A DNA stretch of 64,000 nucleotides from positions 3,884-67,883 of the forward strand of contig NZ_LMCP01000007.1 of NCBI RefSeq assembly GCF_001425625.1, given 5' to 3'. This DNA is from Mesorhizobium sp. Root102 (lineage in GTDB: Bacteria; Pseudomonadota; Alphaproteobacteria; Rhizobiales; Rhizobiaceae). Positions 1-9,235 of this stretch are shown here, piece after piece. The notes beneath the pieces are model-generated. The model did not search any database and was not told where the DNA came from. It saw only the letters and a list, made by a program, of their open reading frames with translations. Positions within the stretch are counted from its first letter, which is position 1; every line of letters begins with the position of its first letter. The translations under genes and the position numbers were made by a program.

Positions 1-98
1 CAAGACTGAAAAGGCGAAGCTTCGACGCACCCCAGCGACATGAGTTCTTGCTACGTTCTCAAATGTCGGACAGATTCAGCACTTTCGTGTCGTGAGGC

Positions 99-443
99 CC
101 GACTGTGCTCGCGGATGTCAATGGTTCGATGCTCGTTACGAAGGAAGAGACTTTTGGGCCGCTGGCGCCGATCATGACCTTCAAGGACGAGGCCGATGTC
201 ATCGCCATGGCTAACGATACCGAGTACGGTCTCGCGTCTTATTTCTTTTCTCGCGACGTCGGGCGGGTCTGGCGCGTTGCCGAAGCGCTCCAATGCGGGA
301 TCGTCGGCGTAAATACAGGTCTCGTCTCAAATGAACTGGCCCCGTTTGGCGGGATCAAGCAATCCGGCTTTGGTCGCGAGGGATCAAAGTACGGCATTAG
401 CGAATTCCTGAATATCAAATACGTTTGCATTGATGACGTATAG
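99..443 (+). pseudogene. 3' fragment of an aldehyde dehydrogenase gene (succinate-semialdehyde dehydrogenase type)
   Basis: The reading frame gives the C-terminal quarter of an NAD(P)-dependent aldehyde dehydrogenase: a PTVLADV stretch, then EETFGPLAP, the [10 protein letters not shown] region and the family-typical C-terminal [12 protein letters not shown]. The in-frame codon just upstream of the match is a stop (positions 93-95), and bases 1-98 show no continuation of the family. The cofactor-binding half and catalytic cysteine are absent, so this is a truncated relic rather than a working gene. It resembles the GabD/SSADH group but is a different copy from the complete aldehyde dehydrogenase at 48.8-50.3 kb. 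Confidence 0.75.
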
Positions 444-639
444 GTCTCCGCAGTATTCATTCGATCAGGGGGGCGGTGACTTGATTTCGGGCGACGGTTT
501 TCTGCGGTTGGCTTCGTCGGTGCGTGACTCCGAGCTCTGCGCTCGTCGACGATATGCCGAAGGCTGTCGATGCCGTCTTGGTGAAGACGGCGATCGGTTT
601 GCTTAGAGCGTCGAGCATTCTGACTGAATTCAAGGGATT
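444..639. other. Non-coding or unassigned stretch between two gene relics
   Basis: Short open frames occur on both strands but none has a ribosome site, family motif or neighbour that supports it. It probably holds more degraded mobile-element DNA. Confidence 0.4.
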
Positions 640-1135
640 GCCAATTGGCGGCGAGCACAAGCGCCTCGATCAGCGCATGCAATGGCTTCAGCGCTGCAGC
701 ACACGTGCCAACCTGGTCGGCGAGCGTCGGGAGGCTGAGGTCGATGCCGTTACGGGCATAGCACTCGCTCTGCCGGTTCAGCGGTTGATGCTGGGCGAAC
801 TTCTCGAACAGGATTATGGCCAGCAGGTTCGGCCTGGCAAAGCCGCGCGGCGTCACCTTGGAAGGGTGCCGGCGGCTGCATGATTTTCTCGCATTCGCGG
901 CAGGTGAACTTCTCGCGCACCGTCTGGATCACCTTTCACGAGCGCGGGACCACCTCCAGCGTCTCGGTGGTATCCTCGCCAAGCATTGCCGAACCGTAGC
1001 ATGAGCAGTTCGACGGGGCGGCGATGACAACGCGCACGCGGCAGATGCTCGGGGAACGGCTTCCTTTACGGGAGCTTGCTGGCGCGACAGCGCTCCGCTG
1101 CGTGCAGGCTCGCCGGACAACATCTCGTTCCTCTG
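640..1135 (-). pseudogene. IS66-family transposase (TnpC) remnant, frameshifted
   Basis: Reading the minus strand from about 1135 downwards, pieces of an IS66 TnpC transposase appear in successive frames. First comes the zinc-binding region before the catalytic domain (RVVIAAPS, then GEDTTETLEVVPRS). Next is the VREKFTCRECEKIMQPPAPF segment. After a frame change near 850 comes TPRGFARPNLLA with FEKFAQHQPLNRQ and LSLPTLADQVG. The match stops near 640, before the DDE residues, so the element is dead. No partner genes (tnpA, tnpB) or element ends were found nearby. Confidence 0.75.
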
Positions 1136-1231
1136 CCTTGCTCGTTGGTTCATCGTTGAAGCACCCATCAATCGACGCCGCTCGGGAACCGTTTGACAAC
1201 CATTTCGGCCTGTGCTCAAATACCAAAGACT

Positions 1232-1254
1232 AGAACTAAGTTCTGGTTTTCGGG
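1232..1254 (+). promoter_or_regulatory. Operator-like site A, upstream of the first transporter gene
   Basis: A perfect inverted repeat, AGAAC-TAA-GTTCT (1232-1244), is followed by GGTTTTCGGG. It ends about 28 bases before the substrate-binding protein start. Near-identical sequences stand before iclR, the second ABC ATPase, the BKACE gene and hyuA. A shared palindrome ahead of every unit in a cluster with its own IclR regulator is the pattern of a pathway-specific operator. The regulator assignment is inference. Confidence 0.6.
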
Positions 1255-1282
1255 AAAAGTTGGCGAACTGGGAGGAAAGAAA

Positions 1283-2482
1283 ATGAAGGGGAATTTGTTT
1301 CGAATCGGGCTGGCGGCACTTACCGCAGCCTTGATGAGCTCGAGCGCCCTTGCGGACGATGCCGCGCCTATCAAGATCGGATTTGCAATCGCGCAGTCGG
1401 GATGGATGGCCAACTACGACGTGGGACCGTTCAAAGCAGCGGTCCTCAAGATTGAAGAGATCAACAAGGCCGGTGGCCTGCTTGGGCGGCAAATCGAATA
1501 CAAAGTCATAGACACCAAGACCGATCAGACGTTGGCCGCCACGGCGGGTAATGCGCTGGTGGATTGGGGCGCCGACATGATGATCGTGCCGACCGACTAT
1601 GACTATGGTTCGCCGGCCGCGCTGGCAGCCCAAACGGCTGGCACGATTGCCATTTCACCCGGCGCTGGCGACCCCAAGATGGGTGTGCAGGGTGTCGGGC
1701 CGCTGGTGTTTACCGCGCACACCTCCGCCCAGACGCAGGGCATAGTCATGGCGGAATATGGCCATAGGAAGATGGGGCTCAAGTCCGCCTATGTTCTTGA
1801 AGACGTCTCAATCGAATACAGCAAGTCAGCTTGCGCGGGCTTCAATGCTGCCTGGAGTGCCGAAGGCGGAACTGTTGCTGGCACGGACAGCTTCAAGAAC
1901 GATGATCCCTCCATCGCGTCCCAGATCACGCGCATAAAGGGCTTGGCAACGCCTCCCGATGCGATCTTTCTATGCACCTATACACCGGGCGGCGGCTCAG
2001 CCGTCCGCCAAATCCGGGCGGCCGGGATCGACGCACCGATCCTGTCCGTCACAGGCATGACCGACAACTACTGGCTCGGTGCTGTGCCTGACCTCAAGGA
2101 CTTCTACATTCCCGCGATCATGTCACTTTATGGCGATGATCCGCGACCCGAAATCAACGAGTTCCTGAAGGCATACAAGGCGCGTTGGAATGAGGATCTG
2201 ACCTCTTCTTTTGCCGTCCTTGGCTACAGCTCGATCGAACAGTGGGCGCATGCGGTCGAGGAAGCCAAGACCACGGATTCGCAGGCTGTCGTCAATGTCA
2301 TGAACCACTATCACGACCAGCCGTTCACGGCCGGTCTTACCTCCTATACCGACCAGCTCCACATTCAGGTCGACCGTCCGCAACTGATGATGAAGGTCGA
2401 GAACGGCTCCTTCCACGCATTGGAAATGTTCCGGAACGAGTTTGTTCCGGACATGAAGCTGCTGTTCAGGGTCGGCCAGTAG
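1283..2482 (+). CDS. ABC transporter substrate-binding protein, Leu/Ile/Val or amide type
   Basis: A periplasmic binding protein of the type I fold, 399 residues, that would capture the substrate for the Liv-type transporter encoded just downstream. An N-terminal signal peptide (residues 1-25) ends in ALA-DD. It is followed by IKIGFAIAQSGWMA, the opening strand of the fold, and by EINKAGGLLGRQIE, typical of the LivJ/AmiC/UrtA group. The ATG at 1283 is preferred over the longer frame from 1193 because a good GGGAGGAAAG ribosome site lies just before it and the signal peptide then starts correctly. It is first in a unit running to about 8355 and sits directly behind operator site A. The ligand cannot be read from sequence; the neighbouring enzymes suggest a beta-amino or keto acid-like compound. 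Confidence 0.9.
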   Translation: MKGNLFRIGLAALTAALMSSSALADDAAPIKIGFAIAQSGWMANYDVGPFKAAVLKIEEINKAGGLLGRQIEYKVIDTKTDQTLAATAGNALVDWGADMMIVPTDYDYGSPAALAAQTAGTIAISPGAGDPKMGVQGVGPLVFTAHTSAQTQGIVMAEYGHRKMGLKSAYVLEDVSIEYSKSACAGFNAAWSAEGGTVAGTDSFKNDDPSIASQITRIKGLATPPDAIFLCTYTPGGGSAVRQIRAAGIDAPILSVTGMTDNYWLGAVPDLKDFYIPAIMSLYGDDPRPEINEFLKAYKARWNEDLTSSFAVLGYSSIEQWAHAVEEAKTTDSQAVVNVMNHYHDQPFTAGLTSYTDQLHIQVDRPQLMMKVENGSFHALEMFRNEFVPDMKLLFRVGQ

Positions 2483-2590
2483 TTTCTGTCCGACCTGCTG
2501 AATTCGCTTGCGGAAGCCAAATCGCAGGCGGCAGTCTTGAGGGCAGCAAAAGAGCGCTGCCCTCAGGGATCCGACGAAACGGACATCACA

Positions 2591-3343
2591 ATGGAAAAGC
2601 TTCCCCACCAAACTCTCGAGGCCAAGGACATACATGTCGTCTTTGGCGGTTTGCGAGCGCTGAACGGTGTCAATCTGACGCTTTCGCGCGGCGGCATCCT
2701 GGGTTTGATTGGGCCTAACGGGGCCGGCAAGACCACAATGGTCAATGTGCTAAGCGGATTCCAGCGGCCCAACCAAGGCCGGGTGAGCTTGGATGGAGTC
2801 GATGTCTCGACACTGAGCCCGCGAAAGATTGCGCAGGCGGGAATTGGTCGCAGTTTTCAGTCTGCACGCCTGTTTCGGGACATGACGGTCGAAGAAAATC
2901 TCACAGTTGCGGGTCTTGGTATTGGCCTGTCAAAAGCGGCGGCCACCGAACAGGCGCGGGACATACTCGACTGGATCAGCTACCGCAACGGCTATGATCG
3001 CCGTTGCGAAGCGCTGTCCTACAGCGACGAACGACGCATAAGTATCGCCCGGGCGCTCGCGCTGCAGCCTTCTTTCGCGCTGCTCGATGAGCCGGCCTCC
3101 GGCATGAATGACCGCGAGTGCGAGCAGCTCATGGAGATTATTGTCAACATACCAAGGCGATTTGGCTGTGGTGTCATGCTGATAGAGCACAACATGCAGG
3201 TCATCATGGGCGTTTGCGAACGAATTCATGTGCTTGATGGTGGCAAGAGCCTTGCTGAAGGTACACCTGAACACGTCAAGAAGGATCCAGCCGTGCTCCG
3301 CGCCTATCTAGGTGACAAGGCCAGAGCCAACGCGGTGATATAG
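2591..3343 (+). CDS. Branched-chain amino acid-type ABC transporter ATPase, LivG-like
   Basis: A 250-residue cytoplasmic ATPase subunit that would power the importer with the LivH and LivM permeases following it. Walker A is GPNGAGKTT (residues 41-49) and Walker B LLDEP is near residue 165, followed by the switch histidine in LIEHNM. The signature loop reads LSYSDERR (about 142-149), where the LivG group usually has LSYGEQRR; the Ser in place of the second-position Gly is unusual. The ATG at 2591 is chosen because the family begins at this point; its ribosome site is weak. The partner ATPase (LivF-like) is not adjacent but lies beyond iclR at 9.56 kb, so the transporter genes are split over two transcription units with matching operators. 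Confidence 0.9.
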   Translation: MEKLPHQTLEAKDIHVVFGGLRALNGVNLTLSRGGILGLIGPNGAGKTTMVNVLSGFQRPNQGRVSLDGVDVSTLSPRKIAQAGIGRSFQSARLFRDMTVEENLTVAGLGIGLSKAAATEQARDILDWISYRNGYDRRCEALSYSDERRISIARALALQPSFALLDEPASGMNDRECEQLMEIIVNIPRRFGCGVMLIEHNMQVIMGVCERIHVLDGGKSLAEGTPEHVKKDPAVLRAYLGDKARANAVI

Positions 3344-3350
3344 GTTTGCA

Positions 3351-4265
3351 ATGGCTAACTTCTTTCAAGTCCTGATCGATGCCGTCGCGCTGGGCAGCCT
3401 CTATGCGCTTGTGGCGCTGTCCATCGGACTCGTCTTCGGCGTGATGCGCCTTATCAATTTTGCGCAGGCCGATTACGTTACCATAGGCGCCTATTCGCTG
3501 GTCGTGCCGACCGCCTCCATCACACCGTCGCTGTTGTTCGGCGCGCTGCCAACCGGACTGATGATTGCAGCGGTGGTGATCACGGTGACCCTATTGGCGC
3601 TGCTCACGGAGCGCATCGCATTTCGACCGTTGCGCAACTCCAATCCGACGACCCTTCTGATCGCTTCCTTTGCTGTGAGCTACTTCCTCCAAAGCCTCGT
3701 CATGTTGCTCCATGGTGGCCGCCCGAAGGCGGTCAGCATCGGAGGGAGTCTGACAAGGGCAGTGGAGTTTGCTGGAATTCGGATTCCGGGCGTTCAGCTT
3801 CTTACGATGGGCGTGGCGATCACGCTGCTGCTAGCGCTGGTGTTTTTCCTCAAGCGGACCCCGATTGGCATCCAATTGCGCGCCGCAGCCGAGGACTTTC
3901 AGATGGCCAGACTTCTGGGCGTTCCGGCCAATCGCGTCATCGCCATAGCTTTTTCGATCAGCGGTCTGTTGGGCGGCGCAATCTCGCTCCTTTATGTCAT
4001 CCAGACCGGAACGCTGGATATCAGGATGGGCATGATGCCCGTGGTTTATGGGTTTTTTGCCACCGTCATCGGCGGCATGGGATCCCTACCTGGCGCCGTC
4101 CTTGGGGGTTTCATCGTCGGGATCGTCAGTGTCCTGCTGCAGACTTACCTGCCGGTTGACTTGCGCGCATTCCGGGATGCGGGCGTCTTCGGATTGGTGA
4201 TCCTCATACTGCTTGTCCGGCCCCAAGGCCTTATCGTGACGAGCGCGGCGAAGGAAAGAGTGTGA
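3351..4265 (+). CDS. Branched-chain amino acid-type ABC permease, LivH-like
   Basis: A 304-residue inner-membrane permease of the LivH family. It has about eight hydrophobic helices, the early GLVFGVMRLINFAQAD segment characteristic of LivH, and the cytoplasmic loop RAAAEDFQMARLLGV that contacts the ATPase. The C-terminal GGMGSLPGAVLGG motif is also typical. Seven bases separate it from the ATPase gene upstream, and its stop overlaps the start of the LivM-like gene, so the subunits are probably translated together. Confidence 0.92.
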   Translation: MANFFQVLIDAVALGSLYALVALSIGLVFGVMRLINFAQADYVTIGAYSLVVPTASITPSLLFGALPTGLMIAAVVITVTLLALLTERIAFRPLRNSNPTTLLIASFAVSYFLQSLVMLLHGGRPKAVSIGGSLTRAVEFAGIRIPGVQLLTMGVAITLLLALVFFLKRTPIGIQLRAAAEDFQMARLLGVPANRVIAIAFSISGLLGGAISLLYVIQTGTLDIRMGMMPVVYGFFATVIGGMGSLPGAVLGGFIVGIVSVLLQTYLPVDLRAFRDAGVFGLVILILLVRPQGLIVTSAAKERV

Positions 4266-5368
4266 TGAGACACCTCCGCTTCTGGTTTCCGGTGCTTGCT
4301 CTTGCAGTTCCACTGCTGCTGCTGGTGTTTTTGTCCGGCCAGTTCGCGTCCGCCGGCGTGCAGCGTCTTGTTACAGAGGCTCTGATCCGTCTTGTGTTCG
4401 CGGTCGGGCTCTACATCTTTGTCGGCAATTCCGGGGTGGTTTCTTTCGGTCACATGGCATTCGCGGCCATCGCCGCCTATGCTACTGCTTGGCAAACCTG
4501 CTGTCAGATGTTGAAGCCGATTACCATGTCGGGGCTGCCGGCCTTCCTGCGCGACAACACTTTCCCACTCCTTCCGGCGGCCATCACCTCGGTTGCGCTC
4601 GCCGGCCTCGTGGCTTTCCTGTCGGGTCTAATCCTGATGCGGCTGTCCGCTCTTGGGGCGTCGATCTCCTCGCTGGCTCTCTTGTTTATCTTGAATGTCG
4701 TTTATTCCAATTGGGAAAGTGTCACCATGGGGACGTCGACGATCGTCGGCTTGCCAATCTATGCTAAGCCTTGGATAGTCCTCGGCTGCGCTATCGCGGC
4801 GATCGTTATTGCCTATCTGTTCCAGGTGTCGCGCTGGGGTCTAGCGCTTCGGGCTACTCGCGAGGACGAGGTGGCGGCGGCCGCATGCGGCATCTCACTT
4901 TATTGGACACGGCTTTTTGCCTTTACGGTCTCCGGTCTTGTCGCCGGCCTCGGCGGCGTCTTGCTCGCCCACTTCATGGGGACGGTTTCGATCACCTCGT
5001 TTTACCTCAGTCTTACATTCCTGATCGTGGCTATGTTGGTTGTCGGCGGAATGCGCAGCCTGGCTGGAGCAGTCGTTGGCGTCACCGTTATCAGCCTCGT
5101 CATCGATATCCTGCGTCGGGCCGAGGCTGGCCTTTCGATTGGATCAATGCAGCTCTCAATGCCTCCTGGAACCCAGGAATTGATCCTGGCCGGGATCATG
5201 CTGCTCATCCTCATCTTCCGCAAGGACGGGATCATGGGGGGGCGTGAATTCCAGTGGCGCACACTGCCTGACCGAGGCCTTTCCCAAGGCGAGAGCAGCA
5301 TCGGTAACCAACGGGCCGCACGAAGCGAGTTCGTCTCGCTAGAGGAGCCTACAGCCAAGCGAAGCTAA
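4265..5368 (+). CDS. Branched-chain amino acid-type ABC permease, LivM-like
   Basis: A 367-residue inner-membrane permease, partner of the LivH-like protein. The GNSGVVSFGHMAF segment near residue 60 and the loop RATREDEVAAAACGI are LivM hallmarks. The start is taken as the ATG at 4265, giving a TGATG overlap with the upstream stop, with GGAAAGAG as ribosome site; a GTG one codon earlier (4262) is possible. The last 40 or so residues are polar and extend past the final helix, slightly longer than usual for the family. Confidence 0.9.
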   Translation: MRHLRFWFPVLALAVPLLLLVFLSGQFASAGVQRLVTEALIRLVFAVGLYIFVGNSGVVSFGHMAFAAIAAYATAWQTCCQMLKPITMSGLPAFLRDNTFPLLPAAITSVALAGLVAFLSGLILMRLSALGASISSLALLFILNVVYSNWESVTMGTSTIVGLPIYAKPWIVLGCAIAAIVIAYLFQVSRWGLALRATREDEVAAAACGISLYWTRLFAFTVSGLVAGLGGVLLAHFMGTVSITSFYLSLTFLIVAMLVVGGMRSLAGAVVGVTVISLVIDILRRAEAGLSIGSMQLSMPPGTQELILAGIMLLILIFRKDGIMGGREFQWRTLPDRGLSQGESSIGNQRAARSEFVSLEEPTAKRS

Positions 5369-5487
5369 GTCGCGCCCCAATAAGGCTCGGGGCCGCGGCT
5401 TTTCACATCAGCTCGATGCCTTTGGCATTTGGCAAACCTTTCATCTGCCATGGGCGGGTGCAGCAAACTCGTTACAAGGAGGCGCAA

Positions 5488-6744
5488 TTGAAAACCATTC
5501 CCGAAAAGGGTGTCGCCAAAGACGTGGTGATGCAGGAACTCAAGCAAATGAAGTCGCTAGACTTCGATTGGCGGGCCGGCCGCGTGCCATCCTATACTTA
5601 TTTCCTTGATGACGAAGCCCTGGACGTCCAGCGCGAAGCTTATGGCGTTTATATCGCCGAAAATGGCCTTGGAGCAGGGCGGGCCTTCAAAAGCCTCGAA
5701 GTGATGACCAACGATATCAAGTCGATGGCAAAGTCGCTGTTTAATGCGCCCCAAGGTGCTGGAGCCTCGTTCACATCAGGTGGGACCGAAAGCGTTTTCA
5801 TGGCGGTAAAGACCGCCCGCGACCTAGCACGGCATACGCGAGGCGAGCCGCAAGGACGCTACAACATCGTGGCATGTGTCACTGCTCATCCTTGCCTCAA
5901 CAAGGCGGGTGAGCTTCTTGGCATTGACGTCATTCGCACGCCGCACAGCAAGGAGTTCAGGGCGGATCCCTCGTTGATGCGAGCGGCCATCGACGACCGA
6001 ACCATCATGCTGTTTGCGTCGGCCCCCAACTATCCCTTCGGTACCTTTGACCCGATCGGCGAGATAGGGAAGCTGGCACAGCAATCAGGTCTTCGGCTTC
6101 ACGTCGACGGTTGCTGGGGAGGCTTTCTGTCGCCTTTTGCCGAGCGGCTCGGCTATCCGATACCCCCGTGGGACTTCAGAGTGCCCGGCGTGTCGAGCCT
6201 GTCTGCCGACCTCCATAAATTCGGCTATGCAGCCAAGGGCGCCAGCCTGGTTTTGTACAGGTCAGCCGAGGATCAGGATCATGAAGCATTTTCTTTCAGC
6301 GGATGGCCGCGGGGGACATATTCCACACCTACATTTCTCGGGACCAGGGCAGGCGGTGCCATAGCATCGGCATGGGCCGTGATGCACTACCTCGGCATGG
6401 AAGGCTATCTGAGGGCGGCGAAACTCACCATGGAGGCTACGGCGCAGCTCATCGCTGGACTGAATAGTATTCCCGATATCGAGTGCTTGTCGCCCAACGG
6501 AGAGAGCAATCTGATCTCGTTTGTATCGCTTGATCGGGGGCTTGATATCTACGCCGTCGCCGATCGTCTGGAGGAGCGCGGCTGGTTGCGTGGTCGCATG
6601 CGCGATCCCAAGGCCATCCAGCAGGGGGTCAACCCGGCTCATTTGGCCTCTGTCCCACAGTACCTGTCGGCCGTTGAGGAGGCCATCCATTACGTGCGCC
6701 GTAACGTGAGTGCACCCGTCGCTTACGATGAGCATAGCTATTGA
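5488..6744 (+). CDS. Pyridoxal-phosphate-dependent decarboxylase or lyase of the sphingosine-1-phosphate lyase group
   Basis: A 418-residue fold-type I PLP enzyme. The cofactor-binding lysine is in SADLHKFGYAAKG (Lys244), with the ring-binding aspartate in HVDGCWGG (Asp207) and the phosphate-binding FTSGGTES loop at about 95-102. Group II decarboxylases and S1P-lyase-like enzymes share this layout; the DLHKFG box and the short N-terminus favour the lyase-like branch. TTG at 5488 is the best start because AAGGAGG lies six bases upstream; the longer frame from 5416 has no such site. In this cluster it would act on an amine-bearing intermediate: it removes carbon dioxide from an amino acid, or splits a hydroxy-amino compound. 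The substrate is unknown. Confidence 0.82.
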   Translation: MKTIPEKGVAKDVVMQELKQMKSLDFDWRAGRVPSYTYFLDDEALDVQREAYGVYIAENGLGAGRAFKSLEVMTNDIKSMAKSLFNAPQGAGASFTSGGTESVFMAVKTARDLARHTRGEPQGRYNIVACVTAHPCLNKAGELLGIDVIRTPHSKEFRADPSLMRAAIDDRTIMLFASAPNYPFGTFDPIGEIGKLAQQSGLRLHVDGCWGGFLSPFAERLGYPIPPWDFRVPGVSSLSADLHKFGYAAKGASLVLYRSAEDQDHEAFSFSGWPRGTYSTPTFLGTRAGGAIASAWAVMHYLGMEGYLRAAKLTMEATAQLIAGLNSIPDIECLSPNGESNLISFVSLDRGLDIYAVADRLEERGWLRGRMRDPKAIQQGVNPAHLASVPQYLSAVEEAIHYVRRNVSAPVAYDEHSY

Positions 6745-6910
6745 ACACCACCAAGGACCCAAGAGATCTTCGTTCGTCCAAGAGGTCCGCCACGGGCAGC
6801 TAACGATGGACTCTGTCGGACCATTGCCCTTCGTTGCCCTAGCCAGGAACAACCCTTGGCTTCTCGAGGCAATGGCTGCGGCAAGACCCAAATTCCGCCT
6901 TTTGGCCTGA
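6728..6910 (+). CDS. Possible small protein of unknown function
   Basis: A 60-residue frame starts at an ATG inside the last codons of the decarboxylase gene and ends 14 bases before the next start. It fills a gap that is otherwise empty and could be translationally coupled, but no domain or conserved motif was recognised. It may be a chance frame. Confidence 0.2.
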   Translation: MSIAIEHHQGPKRSSFVQEVRHGQLTMDSVGPLPFVALARNNPWLLEAMAAARPKFRLLA

Positions 6911-6924
6911 GAAAGTTTTCGACA

Positions 6925-8355
6925 TTGGCAGAGCATCCCCTCTTAAATGAGCTCCGTGCCGCACTTGGACAAAACGCGGTCAAGTCTGGCGCTGATGATA
7001 TGGCCCCGTATGTTGCCGACTGGCGCGGGCGCTATCGCGGAGCGGCTGTTTGCGTCGTTGAGCCTTGCAATGTGCAAGGCGTGTCGGCCGCGGTCCGCCT
7101 GGTCGCAAGCCACGGCGGCAGGGTCGTGCCTCAGGGGGGCAACACCGGATTGGTCGGAGGTGCCGTACCGAGCTCTGAACCGGCGGCATTTGAGGTTGTG
7201 TTGTCCTTGCGACGGTTGAACCGCGTCCTTGATGTCGACGCGCTGGACAACGTCCTCGTCGTTGAAGCTGGTGTCATCCTCAAGAACGCACAGGAAGCAG
7301 CGCGCGATGCCGGGCGGCTTTTTCCGATCAGTCTTGCCGCGGAAGGCAGCGCGCAAATTGGTGGGGTCGTATCGACCAACGCCGGGGGCATCAATGTCCT
7401 GCGTTACGGCAATACGCGCGACCTTGTGCTGGGCCTGGAGGTTGTATTGGCCGACGGCTCGATTTGGAACGGCCTGAAGCGACTGCGAAAAGACAATACA
7501 GGCTACGATCTCAAACAACTCTTCATCGGCGCGGAAGGGACACTTGGCATCGTCACAGCTGCAGCCTTCCGGCTATATCCGCTCTCGCAAGCGCAGACCA
7601 CCGCCTTCTTGGCTGTGCCAGGCCCGCATGCTGCGATCCAGCTGCTGCGTCACCTTCAATCCGAGGTGGGAGACTGTCTTTCCGCGTTCGAGTTGATCGA
7701 ACGCGCGTGTGTGGACCTTGTGCTGGAATCAAACCCGGCCACGCAAAGCCCGCTGAACTCGTCGTCGCCATGGTACGTCCTTGCCGAAATTTCGACACCG
7801 ATGAAAGGTTTGGCGATCGGGACAATGGTCGAAGAAAGTTTGGCAACAGCCTTTGAACTGGGCCTTGTTACCGACGCTACCCTTGCTCAAAACGAAAATC
7901 AGCGCGCCATGCTCTGGCGCATTCGCGAAGAGATCAGCGAAGCTGAGCGACGAAATGGCCCGAGTGTAAAACACGACATATCGGTGCCAGTTTCACGCAT
8001 ACCTGATTTCCTGGCCGAAGCCCCGGCAACGGTCTTGGCCGTGGCCTGCGGTGCGAGACCACTTGCGTTCGGTCATGTCGGCGATGGCAATATCCATTTC
8101 AACGTTCTGGCGCCTGAGGAAGCAAGCGAGGCCATCAGCGCCGTCGTTTACGATCTTGCGGTCAAGCTCGGCGGCTCGATCAGCGCTGAGCATGGGATAG
8201 GTCTGTCCAAAGTCGGACTTCTTCCCCGCTACAAGGATGAACTGTCCTTGTCCCTAATGCGCGCCATTCGCGCCGCGCTCGATCCAGCTTGCATGTTCAA
8301 CCCAGGAAAGCTGTTGGCAACTGGAGTGAAAGAAGCGGACGAAACGCTAGGCTGA
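6925..8355 (+). CDS. FAD-linked 2-hydroxyacid dehydrogenase (GlcD / D-2-hydroxyglutarate dehydrogenase family)
   Basis: About 476 residues of the VAO/PCMH flavoprotein superfamily; such enzymes oxidise D-2-hydroxyacids to 2-keto acids and pass electrons to the respiratory chain. The FAD pyrophosphate loop PQGGNTGLVGG lies near residues 70-80. The region GGVVSTNAGGINVLRYGNTRD and the KDNTGYDL box follow. The C-terminal HVGDGNIHFN holds the histidines that bind metal in the D-2-hydroxyglutarate dehydrogenase group. TTG at 6925 with GAGAAAG upstream is chosen as start; an in-frame TTG at 6856 would add 23 residues of unconvincing sequence. It is the last gene of the first plus-strand unit and converges on iclR. 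Substrate unknown. Confidence 0.88.
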   Translation: MAEHPLLNELRAALGQNAVKSGADDMAPYVADWRGRYRGAAVCVVEPCNVQGVSAAVRLVASHGGRVVPQGGNTGLVGGAVPSSEPAAFEVVLSLRRLNRVLDVDALDNVLVVEAGVILKNAQEAARDAGRLFPISLAAEGSAQIGGVVSTNAGGINVLRYGNTRDLVLGLEVVLADGSIWNGLKRLRKDNTGYDLKQLFIGAEGTLGIVTAAAFRLYPLSQAQTTAFLAVPGPHAAIQLLRHLQSEVGDCLSAFELIERACVDLVLESNPATQSPLNSSSPWYVLAEISTPMKGLAIGTMVEESLATAFELGLVTDATLAQNENQRAMLWRIREEISEAERRNGPSVKHDISVPVSRIPDFLAEAPATVLAVACGARPLAFGHVGDGNIHFNVLAPEEASEAISAVVYDLAVKLGGSISAEHGIGLSKVGLLPRYKDELSLSLMRAIRAALDPACMFNPGKLLATGVKEADETLG

Positions 8356-8400
8356 ACGCCGTCGAGGCGGGCGGCATCCATCGGTCCGATATTGCCAAAG

Positions 8401-9192
8401 TCACTTTTGTTTCGAATTCGCCCTGAGAGACAGGAGCGGGACAAGCGAGTTTGCCATGTCATTTAGAATGCCAAGGATTCCTTCCAATTCTTCATGTATC
8501 CTTCTCGTGATGGGTCCTGTGACGCCCACCGAATAAATAACTCCATCCACAGGTATCTTTATAGGGACCGCGACGGCTGACATACCCTCATGGATGCATT
8601 CGATGCACTTTGAATATCCAAGGGCCTTTGCTTCCACGATTTCTCGCTTGACCGCTTCTGGGTCAGTGCTGGTGTTTCGGGTCAACGCTTCAAGCGGCTG
8701 GGATAGCGCAGCATCAATTAGCGCCGGATCTTGATGTGCAAGGATAATCTTAGCGCTGGCTGCAGCGTGCGCTGGAAGTTCCTGGCCAGGAATGACATAG
8801 CTCCGCCAACGAGGATCACCGGCTGCCGAAGCCACGACAAACATGCGATGGCCTGCCAATCTTGCGAGATAGAACGAGCCATCTGGAAGCTTGGAGGTGG
8901 CCTGAATCAATGTTGGAAGGACCGCGGCTTCGATCCAGTCGGATTGACCCGCAGCGTGCAACAAGCGAGTAAGGCGCTTGCCCAACGACAAGGTTCGCTC
9001 CTTGTTATCTCCTCCTTCTACCAGCCCGGATCGGGCCAGCACCCTTAGGAGTCGGTGCGCCGTTGATTTAGGCAACTGCAGGGCTTGCGCGATTCCCGTT
9101 AGTGTCAATTCCCCCGGAAAGGCTGCAATCAACTCCAGTAGCGAGACGTACCGTTCCAGCGGACCCGCAGCAGAGTCAGTTTCATCTAGCAT
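8401..9192 (-). CDS. IclR-family transcriptional regulator
   Basis: A 263-residue regulator. The N-terminal winged helix (about residues 12-75) contains LTGIAQALQLPKSTAHRLLRVL, a clear IclR recognition helix. The C-terminal effector domain ends with the family pattern GVTGPITRR. IclR proteins bind short palindromes and respond to pathway intermediates. The gene lies in the middle of the catabolic cluster on the opposite strand. A match to the shared operator on the minus strand lies 23-43 bases before its start, which would fit autoregulation, and four more copies stand before the other units. That this protein binds them is inferred from position. Confidence 0.92.
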   Translation of the reverse strand: MLDETDSAAGPLERYVSLLELIAAFPGELTLTGIAQALQLPKSTAHRLLRVLARSGLVEGGDNKERTLSLGKRLTRLLHAAGQSDWIEAAVLPTLIQATSKLPDGSFYLARLAGHRMFVVASAAGDPRWRSYVIPGQELPAHAAASAKIILAHQDPALIDAALSQPLEALTRNTSTDPEAVKREIVEAKALGYSKCIECIHEGMSAVAVPIKIPVDGVIYSVGVTGPITRRIHEELEGILGILNDMANSLVPLLSLRANSKQK

Positions 9193-9214
9193 CTTGGTCA
9201 GTTCCTAAGGACAT

Positions 9215-9235
9215 CCGAAAATCGGGACTTCGTTC
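9215..9235 (-). promoter_or_regulatory. Operator-like site B, before iclR
   Basis: Read on the minus strand this is GAACG-AAG-TCCCG followed by ATTTTCGG. The left arm and the ATTTTCGG tail match the sites before hyuA and the substrate-binding protein, while the right arm is degenerate. It lies 23 bases upstream of the iclR start. Confidence 0.5.

Noticed and set aside
2123..2635. Long minus-strand open frame opposite the first binding protein
   Set aside because: It is the complement of a well-supported gene in GC-rich DNA, with no family motif and no ribosome site.
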